64,000 nt of DNA from Labilithrix luteola (GCF_001263205.1 NZ_CP012333.1:124001-188000), one strand, 5' to 3'; positions 48,325-57,013 are shown, counted from the first letter of the stretch. The notes: a model not told the origin generated them from the sequence alone. A program made the numbers and translations.

Positions 48325-49269
48325 CTACTGCGCGCGAGGCGGACGCCAGAGGGTCGTGCTGAGCCCGACCACGAAGATTTGCCCCTCGGGGCGCGCCTGC
48401 ACGGCGAAGTCGTGCTCGTAACGCAGAGTGAACTTGCAGCGAATGGGCGGGATGACGACCGCGAACTCCGGGCCCACGCCGTACGCTCGGTCACGCGCGC
48501 CTCGGAGTTGAGGCGGTAGCGCGGATCCGTCGTCGTCCTCGACTTGCCAGATTCCGTAAGCGGCCAAGCCGATGTCGAAGATGCGAAGCGGCGACGTCCC
48601 GAATCCGCCTTGGACCTGGATCGTCGAGCCGCGCCGTAAATCGATGCGCGGCTTCCTGAGATTCTCGTCGAAGCTCGCGAGAGCAGACAGGTGCCAGGAG
48701 CGCGCGGCGTCGAAGTAGAGCGTCGAGCCCGCCGCGAACTGGTGGGTCACGTATCCTCGGCTGATGCTTGCGCTGCCCTCGGGCTCGAACGAGCCCGTCG
48801 GCAGATAGACGGCGTAGGAGACGACGACATCGATCTGCTTCGAGCGCCAGCCGAGACCGAGTGGCTGGGCGTAGATGTCGCCGAGTCCGAAGCGATCGAT
48901 GCTCGCCTCCGGTTGCTTCGTGTTCACGGTCGAGCGAGCCATCGGAATGCCGAGCCCCACGTTCACGAACGTCGAGCGCAACGGGAGCTCGACGGTCGCG
49001 CCGATGCCGACCGCGCTCGCCAGCACCTTCGCATCGAGGCCGACGGGAATGGCTTCGCCATTGCGGTCGCGAAGGGTCGTGGCGCTGTAGTGGAGCACGC
49101 GATCGGTCATGTAGACGCCCGGCTCAGGCTGCGATCCTGCGCGCAGTCCGAGCGTCCCGAGCGTCTTGTGGCCAACCTCTTGCTGCGCGAACGCGTCGCG
49201 TGTCGAGGCGACGAGCGCGAGCGACACGATGACGCCCGTCCACGTCGTTCGCCCGCCCATGCGCGGCAT
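48325..49269 (-). CDS. Probable outer-membrane beta-barrel protein (SphA/MetA-pathway transporter-like)
   Basis: A 314-residue protein. The start at 49269 gives a Sec signal (WTGVIVSLALVASTRDAFA). The mature chain alternates short beta strands with polar turns (VNVGLGIPMAR, QIDVVVSYAVYLPTGSF, FTLRYEHDFAVQAR) and ends in VVGLSTTLWRP with a C-terminal aromatic-like strand. That pattern fits an outer-membrane barrel of the phenol MetA/SphA type, which moves hydrophobic compounds. An upstream ATG at 49383 is in frame but lacks a signal peptide of its own. Convergent with the VWA gene. Confidence 0.68.
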   Translation of the reverse strand: MPRMGGRTTWTGVIVSLALVASTRDAFAQQEVGHKTLGTLGLRAGSQPEPGVYMTDRVLHYSATTLRDRNGEAIPVGLDAKVLASAVGIGATVELPLRSTFVNVGLGIPMARSTVNTKQPEASIDRFGLGDIYAQPLGLGWRSKQIDVVVSYAVYLPTGSFEPEGSASISRGYVTHQFAAGSTLYFDAARSWHLSALASFDENLRKPRIDLRRGSTIQVQGGFGTSPLRIFDIGLAAYGIWQVEDDDGSALPPQLRGARDRAYGVGPEFAVVIPPIRCKFTLRYEHDFAVQARPEGQIFVVGLSTTLWRPPRAQ

Positions 49270-49528
49270 CGAGCAATCGACATTCCACACCTCTGCGCCG
49301 GGCACCACCACGGCCTCTGAGACGGAGGCCACGGAGGATCGAACGACTTTCCCGACGACGCTCCAAGCAGCGGTGATCGACATGCGATTCGAGTGTCCCC
49401 GATGCCGCGGACAACAACGTGCATGCTGCACACAACAAGACCACACGCGCACGCTCGTGCTGGCGTCGACGATAGGCGCTGCGCGACGACGGCGTTCGAC
49501 TTCTTCTTCGAAGACTTCTCGACTCAGG

Positions 49529-49740
49529 TCAGCGCCAGGTACAACCTTGCTCTTCGCAGAGACTCTCCGACGCCATCAACGAGCACGACTGAGCGTGTCC
49601 GCCGCAGAACCATTCGAGTTGCCCATTCGCACCGAACCGATTCTGCAGGTCGCAGCCCAACACGTCGGCACAGGTCGCGGAGGAGAGGGACCCGCATCGC
49701 TTGGGCGAGCCCTTGCAGGACGCGGCAAACGCCCGACGTT
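49529..49740 (-). pseudogene. Remnant of a Cys-rich repeat protein
   Basis: Minus-strand codons from about 49740 to a TGA at 49529-49531 read two Cys-rich units: CKGSPKRCGSL...CADVLGC and CGGHAQSCSLM...CEEQGCTW. The spacing C-x6-C...C-x4-GC recurs in both copies, as in exported Cys-rich repeat proteins of myxobacteria. No ATG or GTG upstream would include both units, and no signal peptide precedes them, so this looks like the 3' end of a decayed gene. The rest of the 636-bp gap 49270-49905 shows nothing I can support. Confidence 0.5.
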
Positions 49741-49905
49741 GGGTTTCGACAGCGCCTATCGCGACGAACTGCGCGCTCCGTAGAGCGGCGAAGCCTCGTC
49801 TTTTCCCTGCGCGCCACCAGCGGTGGCGTAGACACGTCTGCCTCGCGTCTCTCTCGGATCGGCGCCTGGCGCCATCGAGAGGCTCTGCTCTAATCGCGCG
49901 CGGTG

Positions 49906-51102
49906 ATGCTCCCGCTTTCCTACCGCTTCGCGCTGGTTGCCTCGTTCATTGCGCTCACCGTCGCCGCGTGCAGCGGGGGCGAGAGCGGTACGCCGTCGTT
50001 GGCAGACTCGCCGTCCTCGCCCGCCGTACCGACGGCGACCGCGACGGCTACCGCCACTGCAACCGCGCCGTCGTCCCCGCCTCCACCTCCCCCGCCGGCG
50101 CCGGACGCGGGCGACGCAGCGCCGCCGAACCCGTACGCGGGAGGCGCGCCCATCGCCGCGCCGGCGAACCAGTGGACGTACGTGCCGATGAACGACTTCA
50201 TTTGCGGTAACGGCAACCCGAGCGGCATCGCGATCAACCCGTCCACCTCGCCGACGGCGCCGCTCCTCGTCTTCTTCATGGGCGGCGGCGCGTGTTGGGA
50301 CACGCTCACGTGCCTCGGCGGCACGGCCTCGAACATCGCCGAGGACGTGGGCGAAGCAAACGTGATGGGCGACGTCGACCGCGTGAAGGCGCTCTTCGAT
50401 CGTACGGCGACGGAGAACCCGTTCAAGGACGCCTCGTTCGTCTTCGTCCCATACTGTACCGGCGACCTCCATGCCGGCGATGCAACGAAGACCTACTCGA
50501 TCATCGCCAAGTCCGTGACGGTGCACCACAATGGCTCGAAGAACTCGGACGCGGTCGTGAAGCGCCTCCTCGCCACGTTCCAGACGCCATCGAAGATCTA
50601 CGTGACGGGGGCGAGCGGCGGCGGCTATGGCGCGATGTTCAACGTCTCGCGCTTCCAAACGGCGTGGCCGGGCTTCCGCGTCGACCTTCTCGACGACTGC
50701 GGGCCGCCGATCCATCCCGCCGGCAACACCTGGCAGAAGATGCGCGCGTCCTGGAACCTCCAGCTCCCGTCCGGCTGCACGGGATGCGAAGACGACGCGT
50801 CGAAGATCCTCCCGTACCTCGCGGCGCAGATGCCCCAAGCCCGCTTCGCGCTGCTCGACTACACGCAGGACAAGACGATCCGGGCTTTCACCGGCGTGCT
50901 GATCCCGCAAGACTTCGAGAACAAACTGATGGCACTTCGCGCCGCCGCGGGCCCGCGCCAGCGCATGTTCTTCGTGGCGGGCGACAGCCACGTGCTGATC
51001 CGGGAGGATCCGCTGCCCACCTCGGCTGGAGGCCTTCCGCTCTACTCCTGGCTCCAGCGCTTCGCGTCCGACGATCCGGCCTGGGACCACGAAGGCCCCT
51101 GA
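49906..51102 (+). CDS. Pectin-acetylesterase/Notum-like lipoprotein
   Basis: A 398-residue lipoprotein (GTG 49903 is an alternative start). The signal ends in a VAAC lipobox. A linker (about residues 40-85) has Thr-Ala dipeptide repeats and a Pro run. The hydrolase domain has LLVFFMGGGACWD, a Cys pair around TCLGG, VPYCTGDLHAG and the nucleophile elbow GASGGGYG, all hallmarks of the pectin acetylesterase/Notum family. A later DDCGPPIHP and the His in DSHVLI complete the set. It would deacylate a polysaccharide or lipid-modified target outside the cell. Confidence 0.83.
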   Translation: MLPLSYRFALVASFIALTVAACSGGESGTPSLADSPSSPAVPTATATATATATAPSSPPPPPPPAPDAGDAAPPNPYAGGAPIAAPANQWTYVPMNDFICGNGNPSGIAINPSTSPTAPLLVFFMGGGACWDTLTCLGGTASNIAEDVGEANVMGDVDRVKALFDRTATENPFKDASFVFVPYCTGDLHAGDATKTYSIIAKSVTVHHNGSKNSDAVVKRLLATFQTPSKIYVTGASGGGYGAMFNVSRFQTAWPGFRVDLLDDCGPPIHPAGNTWQKMRASWNLQLPSGCTGCEDDASKILPYLAAQMPQARFALLDYTQDKTIRAFTGVLIPQDFENKLMALRAAAGPRQRMFFVAGDSHVLIREDPLPTSAGGLPLYSWLQRFASDDPAWDHEGP

Positions 51103-51195
51103 GACACCAACGGCACGTCCTTGCGCTTCGTAGAGCTCACCTGCGGCCAATGACTCGACCCTGAAAATCGGGCCGTAGGATGTCGCCGACGAGTT

Positions 51196-51236
51196 AGAGT
51201 CATCTTGACTCTTTTCATGTTCGAGCGCACGATAGG
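51196..51236 (+). promoter_or_regulatory. Palindrome overlapping a candidate promoter of the NADAR gene
   Basis: AGAGTCA-TCT-TGACTCT (51196-51212) is a perfect 7-bp inverted repeat followed by TTT. It contains TTGACT (51205-51210), a good -35 box, with a weak ACGATA/GATAGG -10 18-20 bp further on, just before the GTG start at 51243. It could be a repressor-controlled promoter. It could also be a terminator for the pectin-acetylesterase-like gene, whose stop is 94 bp upstream. Confidence 0.45.
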
Positions 51237-51242
51237 GCCATC

Positions 51243-51821
51243 GTGTGGACTCGCCAAAGCCTCACCACGCATCTCGTCAAAGGTCACCGCGTCGACTTTC
51301 TCTTCTTCTGGGGTCACACCCCGAAGTCGCCTGGGCGCGTCGACGCATCGTGTCTCAGCCAGTGGTTTCCGGCTCCGTTCGTGATCGACGGCGTCAGGTA
51401 CGCCACCGCTGAACACTTCATGATGGCCGAGAAGGCGCGCCTCTTTGGTGATGACGACGCACTCTCGAACATCCTCGCCGCCAAGTCGCCTCCCGAAGCC
51501 AAGGCGCTCGGCCGCACGGTCCGCAACTACGACGATGACGCGTGGTCGGCTGCGCGCGTCGATGCCGTCGTGCGGGGCAACCTCGCCAAGTTCGGCCAGG
51601 ACGAAGCGCTCGGCGCGTTCCTGCGTTCCACCGGACGCCGGATCCTCGTGGAGGCAAGCCCGCACGACCGGATCTGGGGCATCGGCCTCGGAGGCTCGAA
51701 TCCCGCCGCCCAGCAGCCCTCGCAGTGGCGCGGCCAGAACCTCCTCGGCTTCGCCCTCACCGAGGTCCGAGCTCGCCTCTTCGGAGGACAGAAAGACCAC
51801 AGCGCAACTCCGTTGCGCTGA
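51243..51821 (+). CDS. NADAR-family (YbiA-like) protein
   Basis: A 192-residue protein starting at GTG. The NADAR fold is recognisable from FFWGHTP, CLSQWFPAPFVIDG, YATAEHFMMAEKARLFGD, NILAAKSPPEAKALGR and a GQNLLGFALTEVR end. NADAR proteins are N-glycosidases that remove ADP-ribose adducts or act on related nucleoside derivatives (YbiA on riboflavin precursors), and some reverse toxin-made DNA ADP-ribosylation. No DarT-like toxin gene is adjacent, so a housekeeping or repair role is as likely. It stands alone between a palindromic promoter region and a strong terminator. Confidence 0.85.
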   Translation: MWTRQSLTTHLVKGHRVDFLFFWGHTPKSPGRVDASCLSQWFPAPFVIDGVRYATAEHFMMAEKARLFGDDDALSNILAAKSPPEAKALGRTVRNYDDDAWSAARVDAVVRGNLAKFGQDEALGAFLRSTGRRILVEASPHDRIWGIGLGGSNPAAQQPSQWRGQNLLGFALTEVRARLFGGQKDHSATPLR

Positions 51822-51864
51822 TTGAATCGTCAAACGGAGTCCGCGACAAACTTGTGCAAAGGAC

Positions 51865-51909
51865 CGAGAATTTCGGGGCCGTCGCCCATCATGGGCCCCG
51901 AAATTCTCG
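51865..51909. terminator. Long perfect hairpin between convergent genes
   Basis: CGAGAATTTCGGGGCC (51865-51880) pairs base for base with GGCCCCGAAATTCTCG (51894-51909): a 16-bp stem with a 13-base loop. It lies between the NADAR stop and the stop of the convergent propeller gene, so it should terminate both transcripts. Confidence 0.8.
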
Positions 51910-51935
51910 CTCCGTGCAAGTGGTCGCCGCGGTAG

Positions 51936-53648
51936 TCAGTGCCAAGTGGCGCTGGGAGGCCAGAACGGGAGCGCCCACTCCGATGTGTCGCCGAGCGGGA
52001 GAAGATCGGTGGTCGGCGCTCCTTTCCGCCAGAGCCCGAGCTTGCCATCGCGCGCGATGACGACGCTCTTGCCGTCGGGAGAAATTCGACTCGCCCAGGA
52101 CCACGGCGTGCGCAACGGGTCGGGCGGCGTTGCGAGGGTGACTTCGAGCAAGGTGTGCGTTCCCGTCGGCAGATCGACGAAGATCGCACGCTTCACACCA
52201 TCGTGCTTGCTGCTCGTTGGAACCTCGCGGAACAGCAAGGTCGACGACCCGGGCGGGCCCCAGCTCTTGGCGGCGAAGGAAGGCTCCGTCGCGAGGTTCC
52301 GATAGACCTCGCGCGGCGTCGCACTCGGGTCGCCATCGAGGTCCAGCGCTTCGAACCAATGCGTGTCTTGCTCGATGTGCTCGAGCAAGAGCCACCGCCC
52401 ATCGGGCGAAGGCTCGGCTTTCGTGAATGTCGCGCGCTCCGTCCCTGCGATCTCCGTCGCGACGGGAGCCGAGCCCTCGAAGTCGACGAGGGAGAGGCGT
52501 CGCGATCGACGATCGGCGCGCATGAGCACGCGCGGGTGGCGCACGCCGACCCAGCTTGGCACATCGCCCATCGGGATTGACGCGAGCTCGCCGTCCTTGG
52601 GGCTCCAAAGCACGAGCTGGCGGGCGTCTTTCGTCCCTCGTAGGACGAGCATCGCCGTGCGCGACGGATGCCATGGTCCGAAGAAGCACTGGATCCCGTT
52701 CGGGCGATCGAGTCCGCATCCTGGAACGTCCCGTGACGCGCCATCGACGAGCGAGACCACGACCATGTAGCTTCCTCCGTCGGGGACAGGACGGAAGCTG
52801 CTCTGCATCCACACGCCGTCCTGCGAAACGTCGCCGAGGCCCTCCACGGCGAGTTCCCGAGACGGCCCGGACGGTTCGACCGCCTCGCCGAGCCCGACGT
52901 CGAAAACAACGACGCGAAGCGGCCACGCCGGCTCCCGGACCGCCATGACGATCCGATCGCCTGTCGGCGTCCAGCGGGCGTCGACATGCTGATAGGGGGG
53001 CACGTCGGGGTCCGACGTTCCAACGAGTCGATGGAGCTCACGGACAGCCACGGTGCCGTCGTCGTGTGGGGTCACGACCGCGAAGGGCGTGCCGGTGGCG
53101 CCGGTCTCCTTCCAGAGAAGGAACTGATCGCGCGTCGGTGAGGGCGCGTAGTTGCCGTAGGCGACGTTCTTCCAGGCGTCGCCGTTCGCCAGCACCGGTT
53201 CGCGCCAGGGGGTCGCCGTCGAGTCCGCGTCGTATCGGCGGAGCCAGAGATGGGTGTCCGCTGGCGCGTCCGCCATGTACATCAGCCAGCGGCCGGTCGC
53301 GGACCACACGGGCCTGTGCGGCTCGTAGGCGTTCGTGGCCACGTCGAGCGCCGTGGTCGCGACAGGCGCGGCGCGCAGATCGTGCGCAAGCAGCAAGCCG
53401 CTCCCCGGTCGCTCGGCAACCTCGAGTGTCACGAGCGGCGTCGACGCGTCGAGCGCCGTTTCTGACGCCTCGGGGACGCCGGCGAGCCGCCCACAGGCCA
53501 CGAGTGCTCCGAGAAGGCCCGACACCGCGAGTCCAGACGCGCAGTGCGCGCCCTGCAGAAACCAGTCGCCCGACTCGGAGATGCCCCTGCCCACGTACGC
53601 TAGTCGTCCGGCGCGCGAGAAAGAGTCACGCCGGGACGCAACGCGCAC
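51936..53648 (-). CDS. PD40/WD40-like beta-propeller protein, probable lipoprotein
   Basis: Up to 570 residues. The body is a series of propeller blades of TolB/PD40 type: PVWSATGRWLMYMADAPADTH, YAPSPTRDQFLLW, DARWTPTGDRIVMA, EPSPDGRWLLLEHI and ISPDGKSVVIARDGKLGLW. An apparent signal region with LLGALVAC as lipobox lies near residue 50, so the true start is probably between 53648 and 53525; the GTG at 53648 abuts the rpsK terminator and lacks a ribosome-binding site. Such exported propellers bind partners or sugars. It lies between rpsK and the terminator hairpin on the ribosomal strand, but belongs to the inserted block. Confidence 0.65.
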   Translation of the reverse strand: MRVASRRDSFSRAGRLAYVGRGISESGDWFLQGAHCASGLAVSGLLGALVACGRLAGVPEASETALDASTPLVTLEVAERPGSGLLLAHDLRAAPVATTALDVATNAYEPHRPVWSATGRWLMYMADAPADTHLWLRRYDADSTATPWREPVLANGDAWKNVAYGNYAPSPTRDQFLLWKETGATGTPFAVVTPHDDGTVAVRELHRLVGTSDPDVPPYQHVDARWTPTGDRIVMAVREPAWPLRVVVFDVGLGEAVEPSGPSRELAVEGLGDVSQDGVWMQSSFRPVPDGGSYMVVVSLVDGASRDVPGCGLDRPNGIQCFFGPWHPSRTAMLVLRGTKDARQLVLWSPKDGELASIPMGDVPSWVGVRHPRVLMRADRRSRRLSLVDFEGSAPVATEIAGTERATFTKAEPSPDGRWLLLEHIEQDTHWFEALDLDGDPSATPREVYRNLATEPSFAAKSWGPPGSSTLLFREVPTSSKHDGVKRAIFVDLPTGTHTLLEVTLATPPDPLRTPWSWASRISPDGKSVVIARDGKLGLWRKGAPTTDLLPLGDTSEWALPFWPPSATWH

Positions 53649-53690
53649 AAAAAACTGCGAGCGCCCTACCCGAAGGTAGGAGCGCTCGCA
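53649..53690 (-). terminator. Intrinsic terminator of the rplV-rpsK transcript
   Basis: On the minus strand a 15-bp stem (one-base bulge) with TTCG tetraloop (53656-53690) ends in a GTTTTTT run (53649-53655). This is the strongest terminator in the window. It lies 29 bp after the rpsK stop, so the main ribosomal transcript ends here and does not reach rpsD. Confidence 0.88.
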
Positions 53691-53718
53691 TAAGTCCGTC
53701 CGTTACGTCAGACCGCGA

Positions 53719-54138
53719 TCAGACGCGGCGGCGCTTCGGGGGGCGGCAACCGTTGTGCGGGACCGGCGTGACGTCACGGATGAGCGTGACCTTGAAGCCC
53801 GCCGTCTGGAGAGCGCGGAGAGCGCTTTCGCGGCCGGCGCCGGGGCCCTTCACGAAGATCGCGACCGAGCGCATTCCGTGCTCCATCGCCTTGCGGCCCG
53901 CCTCTTCGGCAGCGAGCTGGGCAGCAAAGGGCGTCGACTTACGCGACCCCTTGAAGCCCTTCGAACCGGCGCTCGACCACGCAACGGTGTTGCCGTTGAT
54001 GTCCGTGATCGTGACCACCGTGTTGTTGAACGTCGACTGAATGTGGGCAATGCCCGTCGCAACGTTCTTCTTGACCTTCTTCTTGCCAGGCTTCGCCTTG
54101 CCAGAGGTCGCACCCGCAGCCGTCTTCGCAGTCGCCAT
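53719..54138 (-). CDS. rpsK: 30S ribosomal protein uS11
   Basis: A 139-residue uS11 of the platform. The core is normal (GIAHIQSTFNNTVVTITDINGN, then GFKGSRKSTPFAAQLAAE, ending PHNGCRPPKRRRV). The N-terminus is Lys-rich and slightly extended. It follows rpsM by 38 bp. It is the last gene before the terminator and the inserted block, whereas rpsD normally comes next. Confidence 0.97.
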   Translation of the reverse strand: MATAKTAAGATSGKAKPGKKKVKKNVATGIAHIQSTFNNTVVTITDINGNTVAWSSAGSKGFKGSRKSTPFAAQLAAEEAGRKAMEHGMRSVAIFVKGPGAGRESALRALQTAGFKVTLIRDVTPVPHNGCRPPKRRRV

Positions 54139-54176
54139 GACTTAACTCCGAATCTCAGTTCACAAGAAATCGGCGA

Positions 54177-54563
54177 TCACGCCGGCTTACGAGCGCCACC
54201 ACCACGCGAGAGGATGCCCTTACGGGGACCCTTACGCGTACGCGCGTTCGTGTGGGTGCGCTGACCGTTGACGGGCAAGCCACGACGGTGACGGAGGCCG
54301 CGGTAGCAACCGAGGTCCATCAGGCGCTTGATGTTCATCTGCACTTCGCGGCGAAGGTCGCCTTCGACGCGGTACTCAGTCTCGAGGAGTTCACGAATGC
54401 GCTTGATGTCGCCTTCGGTGAGCTCTTCGGTCTTCCGGTCTTCCGGAATGTTCGCCTTCTTGCAGATCTCTTTCGCGAGAGCTCGGCCGATACCGTAGAG
54501 GTACGGGAGCGCGAACGCGACGTGCTTGTGGCGGGGGAGGTCGACGCCTGCAATACGAGCCAT
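54177..54563 (-). CDS. rpsM: 30S ribosomal protein uS13
   Basis: A 128-residue uS13 of the small-subunit head. MARIAGVDLPRHKHVAFALPYLYGIG and the C-terminal RGLPVNGQRTHTNARTRKG are the conserved ends that touch the P-site tRNA and bridges. It is 24 bp after rpmJ. Length is normal. Confidence 0.97.
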   Translation of the reverse strand: MARIAGVDLPRHKHVAFALPYLYGIGRALAKEICKKANIPEDRKTEELTEGDIKRIRELLETEYRVEGDLRREVQMNIKRLMDLGCYRGLRHRRGLPVNGQRTHTNARTRKGPRKGILSRGGGARKPA

Positions 54564-54587
54564 GGTTCCCTCTGTACGCTTTCCTGG

Positions 54588-54701
54588 TTAACCCTGGCGC
54601 TGCTTGTGGCGCTGGTTCTCACAAATGATGCGGACGACGCCCTTGCGGCGGACCACTTTGCACTTGTCGCAGATCTTTTTTACGGACGGACGGACCTTCA
54701 T
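54588..54701 (-). CDS. rpmJ: 50S ribosomal protein bL36
   Basis: A 37-residue protein, too short for usual ORF cut-offs. It reads MKVRPSVKKICDKCKVVRRK and ends in RHKQRQG. The zinc site is complete: Cys11, Cys14, Cys27 and His32, so this is the zinc form. The start (54701) lies 53 bp after infA and the gene precedes rpsM as in the standard spc/alpha order. Confidence 0.93.
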   Translation of the reverse strand: MKVRPSVKKICDKCKVVRRKGVVRIICENQRHKQRQG

Positions 54702-54754
54702 GACTCACTCCGAAACTAACTGGTCGTTCGAAAGAGGGTTCCTTCGAACTCCCC

Positions 54755-54997
54755 TCACTTGTGGCGGTAGGTAATGCGGCCGCGGCTGGGATCGTAGGGG
54801 CTGACTTCGACTGTGACCCGGTCGCCAGGGAGGATGCGGATGTAAAACTGCCTCATCCTCCCGCTGATGGTGGCGAGCACCACGAGCCCGTTATCACACT
54901 TCACGCGGAACATGGCGTTCGGCAGCGCCTCTTGGACGACGCCATCGAACTCGAGCTTGTCGCCCTTGGGCTCTTTCCGCTCACGACGCTCGCTCAT
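54755..54997 (-). CDS. infA: Translation initiation factor IF-1
   Basis: An 80-residue OB-fold factor. The conserved run FDGVVQEALPNAMFRVKCDN, then ISGRMRQFYIRILPGDRVTV and a YDPSRGRITYR end are complete. It has about eight extra charged residues at the N-terminus compared with the usual 72. It lies 49 bp after adk. Confidence 0.96.
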   Translation of the reverse strand: MSERRERKEPKGDKLEFDGVVQEALPNAMFRVKCDNGLVVLATISGRMRQFYIRILPGDRVTVEVSPYDPSRGRITYRHK

Positions 54998-55046
54998 TCA
55001 CCAAGCCTTCTTTCCCTACCTCGCCGCTTCGTCACCTGGAAACTCA

Positions 55047-55673
55047 TCACTGGGCTGCTTCCACCGCGGAGATTACCCGCTGGGTCACTGCTTCGACCTC
55101 GCCCACCCCGTCGATCCGCTTCAGCAGCCCGGCTTTCTCGTAGAAGGGAAGCAGGTCCGCAGTCATCTTCTCGTAGACGTCGATTCGGTTTCGAACGGTT
55201 TCCTCTTGGTCGTCCGCTCGATGCTCCAAATCGGCATCCGGGGGGGGTGGCTTATACTTCAAGTGGTAAATCTGTCCAGTACGTTTGTCGGTGCGACGGA
55301 GCACAGCTCGCTCAACCAGCAGATCCTTGGGGACCTGGAGAGCGACGACCACGTTCAGCTTGTGGCCTTTCGAGCTCAAGAGCTCGTTAAGCGCCTCGGC
55401 CTGGGGTACCGTACGCGGGAAGCCATCGAGGAGGAATCCGTTGGCCGCGTCCGGCAGCTCGGTTCGCTTGCGGATGAGGTCGATAACGACTTCGTCCGGG
55501 ACGAGACCGCCCTTGGACATTTTCTCGACCAATTCCTTCGGGAGGGTCCCGTTGGCCTTGGCCTCACGGAGCATATCGCCCGTGGAGATCTGCGGGATCT
55601 GCCAGCGAGAGCAGATGAGCTTCGCCTGAGTCCCCTTCCCCGCACCTGGCGGGCCGACGAACACGAGCCGCAT
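55047..55673 (-). CDS. adk: Adenylate kinase
   Basis: A 208-residue enzyme that interconverts ATP + AMP and 2 ADP. MRLVFVGPPGAGKGTQAK holds the P-loop; DGFPRTVPQAEAL is the AMP-site signature; the long lid has LRRTDKRTGQIYHLKY without the zinc cysteines seen in some Gram-positive enzymes. The start is fixed by the TGATG overlap with the secY stop; the same frame extends further upstream but only as shadow of secY. Translation is coupled to secY. Confidence 0.96.
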   Translation of the reverse strand: MRLVFVGPPGAGKGTQAKLICSRWQIPQISTGDMLREAKANGTLPKELVEKMSKGGLVPDEVVIDLIRKRTELPDAANGFLLDGFPRTVPQAEALNELLSSKGHKLNVVVALQVPKDLLVERAVLRRTDKRTGQIYHLKYKPPPPDADLEHRADDQEETVRNRIDVYEKMTADLLPFYEKAGLLKRIDGVGEVEAVTQRVISAVEAAQ

Positions 55674-57013
55674 CAGACGTCCCTCCTGCCGCGGACGCGC
55701 GTGGCGCGACCGCCTCCCCCGGAAAGGCCTTCGTAGTTGCGCGTGATGAGGTGAGCTTCGATCTGAGCGACGGTGTCGAGCGCGACGCCGACGACGATCA
55801 TGATGGAGGTGCCGCCCCAGCGGAACGGGACCTTGAAGTACTCGCTGATGACCGTCGGGACGACGCAAACCGCCGCGACGTAGAAGGCGCCACCGAGCGT
55901 GATGCGGGTCATCACACGGTCGATGTACTCGGCCGTCTGCTTGCCCTGACGAATGCTCGGGATGAACGCCTGCTGCTTCTTGAGATTGTCCGCGACGTCC
56001 ACGGACTGGAACGTGACGGCCGTGTAGAAGAAGCAGAAGAAGACGATTAGCGCGACGTAGAAGACGTTGAACAGCCAGTCGCCGCGCTCGAGGCTGGACT
56101 GGAGCTGCGCCATGCCGGGGACGTGCATACCCGCGAGCGTGGCCGGGAACATGAGCAGCGAGCTGGCGAAGATCGGCGGGATGGTACCCGCGGTGTTGAC
56201 CTTCAGCGGCAGGTGCGCCGTCTGTCCGCCGTAGACGCGACGACCGACGGTACGGCGCGCGTAGTAGATCGGGATCCGGCGCTGGCCGCGCTCGAAGAAC
56301 ACGATGGTCGCGACCGTCAGGACGACAATCGCAGCGACCGCGAAGAGGTTCAGCGGCTGGATCGAGCCCTTGTGCGTCTGGAAGTAGCCGAGAACGCCAC
56401 CCGGGATGTCCGTCACGATGCCGGCGAAGATGATGAGCGAGATACCGTTGCCGATACCGCGCTCGGTGATCTGCTCACCGACCCACATGATGAACGCGCA
56501 GCCAGTCGTGAGCGTGAGGACCGTCATCAGACGGAACGCCCAGCCCGCGTGGGCGACGACGTCGCCCGTGGCTCCACCCGCGAAGTCTGCGTTGTTCAGA
56601 GCCTCGAGGCTCATCGCAATGGTGAAGCTCTGGAAGCACGACAGTACGACCGTGCCGTAGCGCGTGTACTGGTTGATCTTCCGCGTGCCCTGCTCGCCTT
56701 CCTTACGAAGCTCGTCGAGCGGCTTGAACACCATGGTGAGCAGCTGCAGCACGATGCTGGCGCTCACGTACGGCATGATGCCGAGCGCGAAAATCGACAA
56801 GTTCGAGAGCGCACCGCCGGAGAACATGTTGAAGAAGCCGAGCAGGCCTCCTCCAGACTTGTTCACCACCGCCTTCATGACGTTCCGGTCAACACCGGGA
56901 ATCGTCACGAAGGCGCCGATGCGATAGATGGCGAGCATCGCCAGCGTGAAGACGACACGGCGCCGAAGCTCCGGCACTTTGCCGATGTTCGAGAAGCCGG
57001 CGAATGCGCTCAT
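55673..57013 (-). CDS. secY: Protein translocase subunit SecY
   Basis: A 446-residue channel protein with ten membrane segments. Typical blocks include AFVTIPGVDRN, LSIFALGIMPYVSASIVLQLL, and the cytoplasmic-loop YARRTVGRRVYGGQTAHLPLKVN used by ribosomes and SecA. Its partners SecE and SecG are not in the window. It overlaps adk by one base and follows rplO by 22 bp. Confidence 0.97.
   Translation of the reverse strand: MSAFAGFSNIGKVPELRRRVVFTLAMLAIYRIGAFVTIPGVDRNVMKAVVNKSGGGLLGFFNMFSGGALSNLSIFALGIMPYVSASIVLQLLTMVFKPLDELRKEGEQGTRKINQYTRYGTVVLSCFQSFTIAMSLEALNNADFAGGATGDVVAHAGWAFRLMTVLTLTTGCAFIMWVGEQITERGIGNGISLIIFAGIVTDIPGGVLGYFQTHKGSIQPLNLFAVAAIVVLTVATIVFFERGQRRIPIYYARRTVGRRVYGGQTAHLPLKVNTAGTIPPIFASSLLMFPATLAGMHVPGMAQLQSSLERGDWLFNVFYVALIVFFCFFYTAVTFQSVDVADNLKKQQAFIPSIRQGKQTAEYIDRVMTRITLGGAFYVAAVCVVPTVISEYFKVPFRWGGTSIMIVVGVALDTVAQIEAHLITRNYEGLSGGGGRATRVRGRRDV

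Noticed and set aside
51243..51821. DarTG-like toxin-antitoxin module around the NADAR gene
   Set aside because: No ADP-ribosyltransferase toxin is encoded next to it; the neighbours are an esterase and a propeller protein.
46590..53718. Genomic island brought in by a transposon or phage between rpsK and rpsD
   Set aside because: No integrase, transposase, attachment repeats or tRNA is visible and codon use looks like the rest of the window; the block may be native DNA joined by inversion or fusion.
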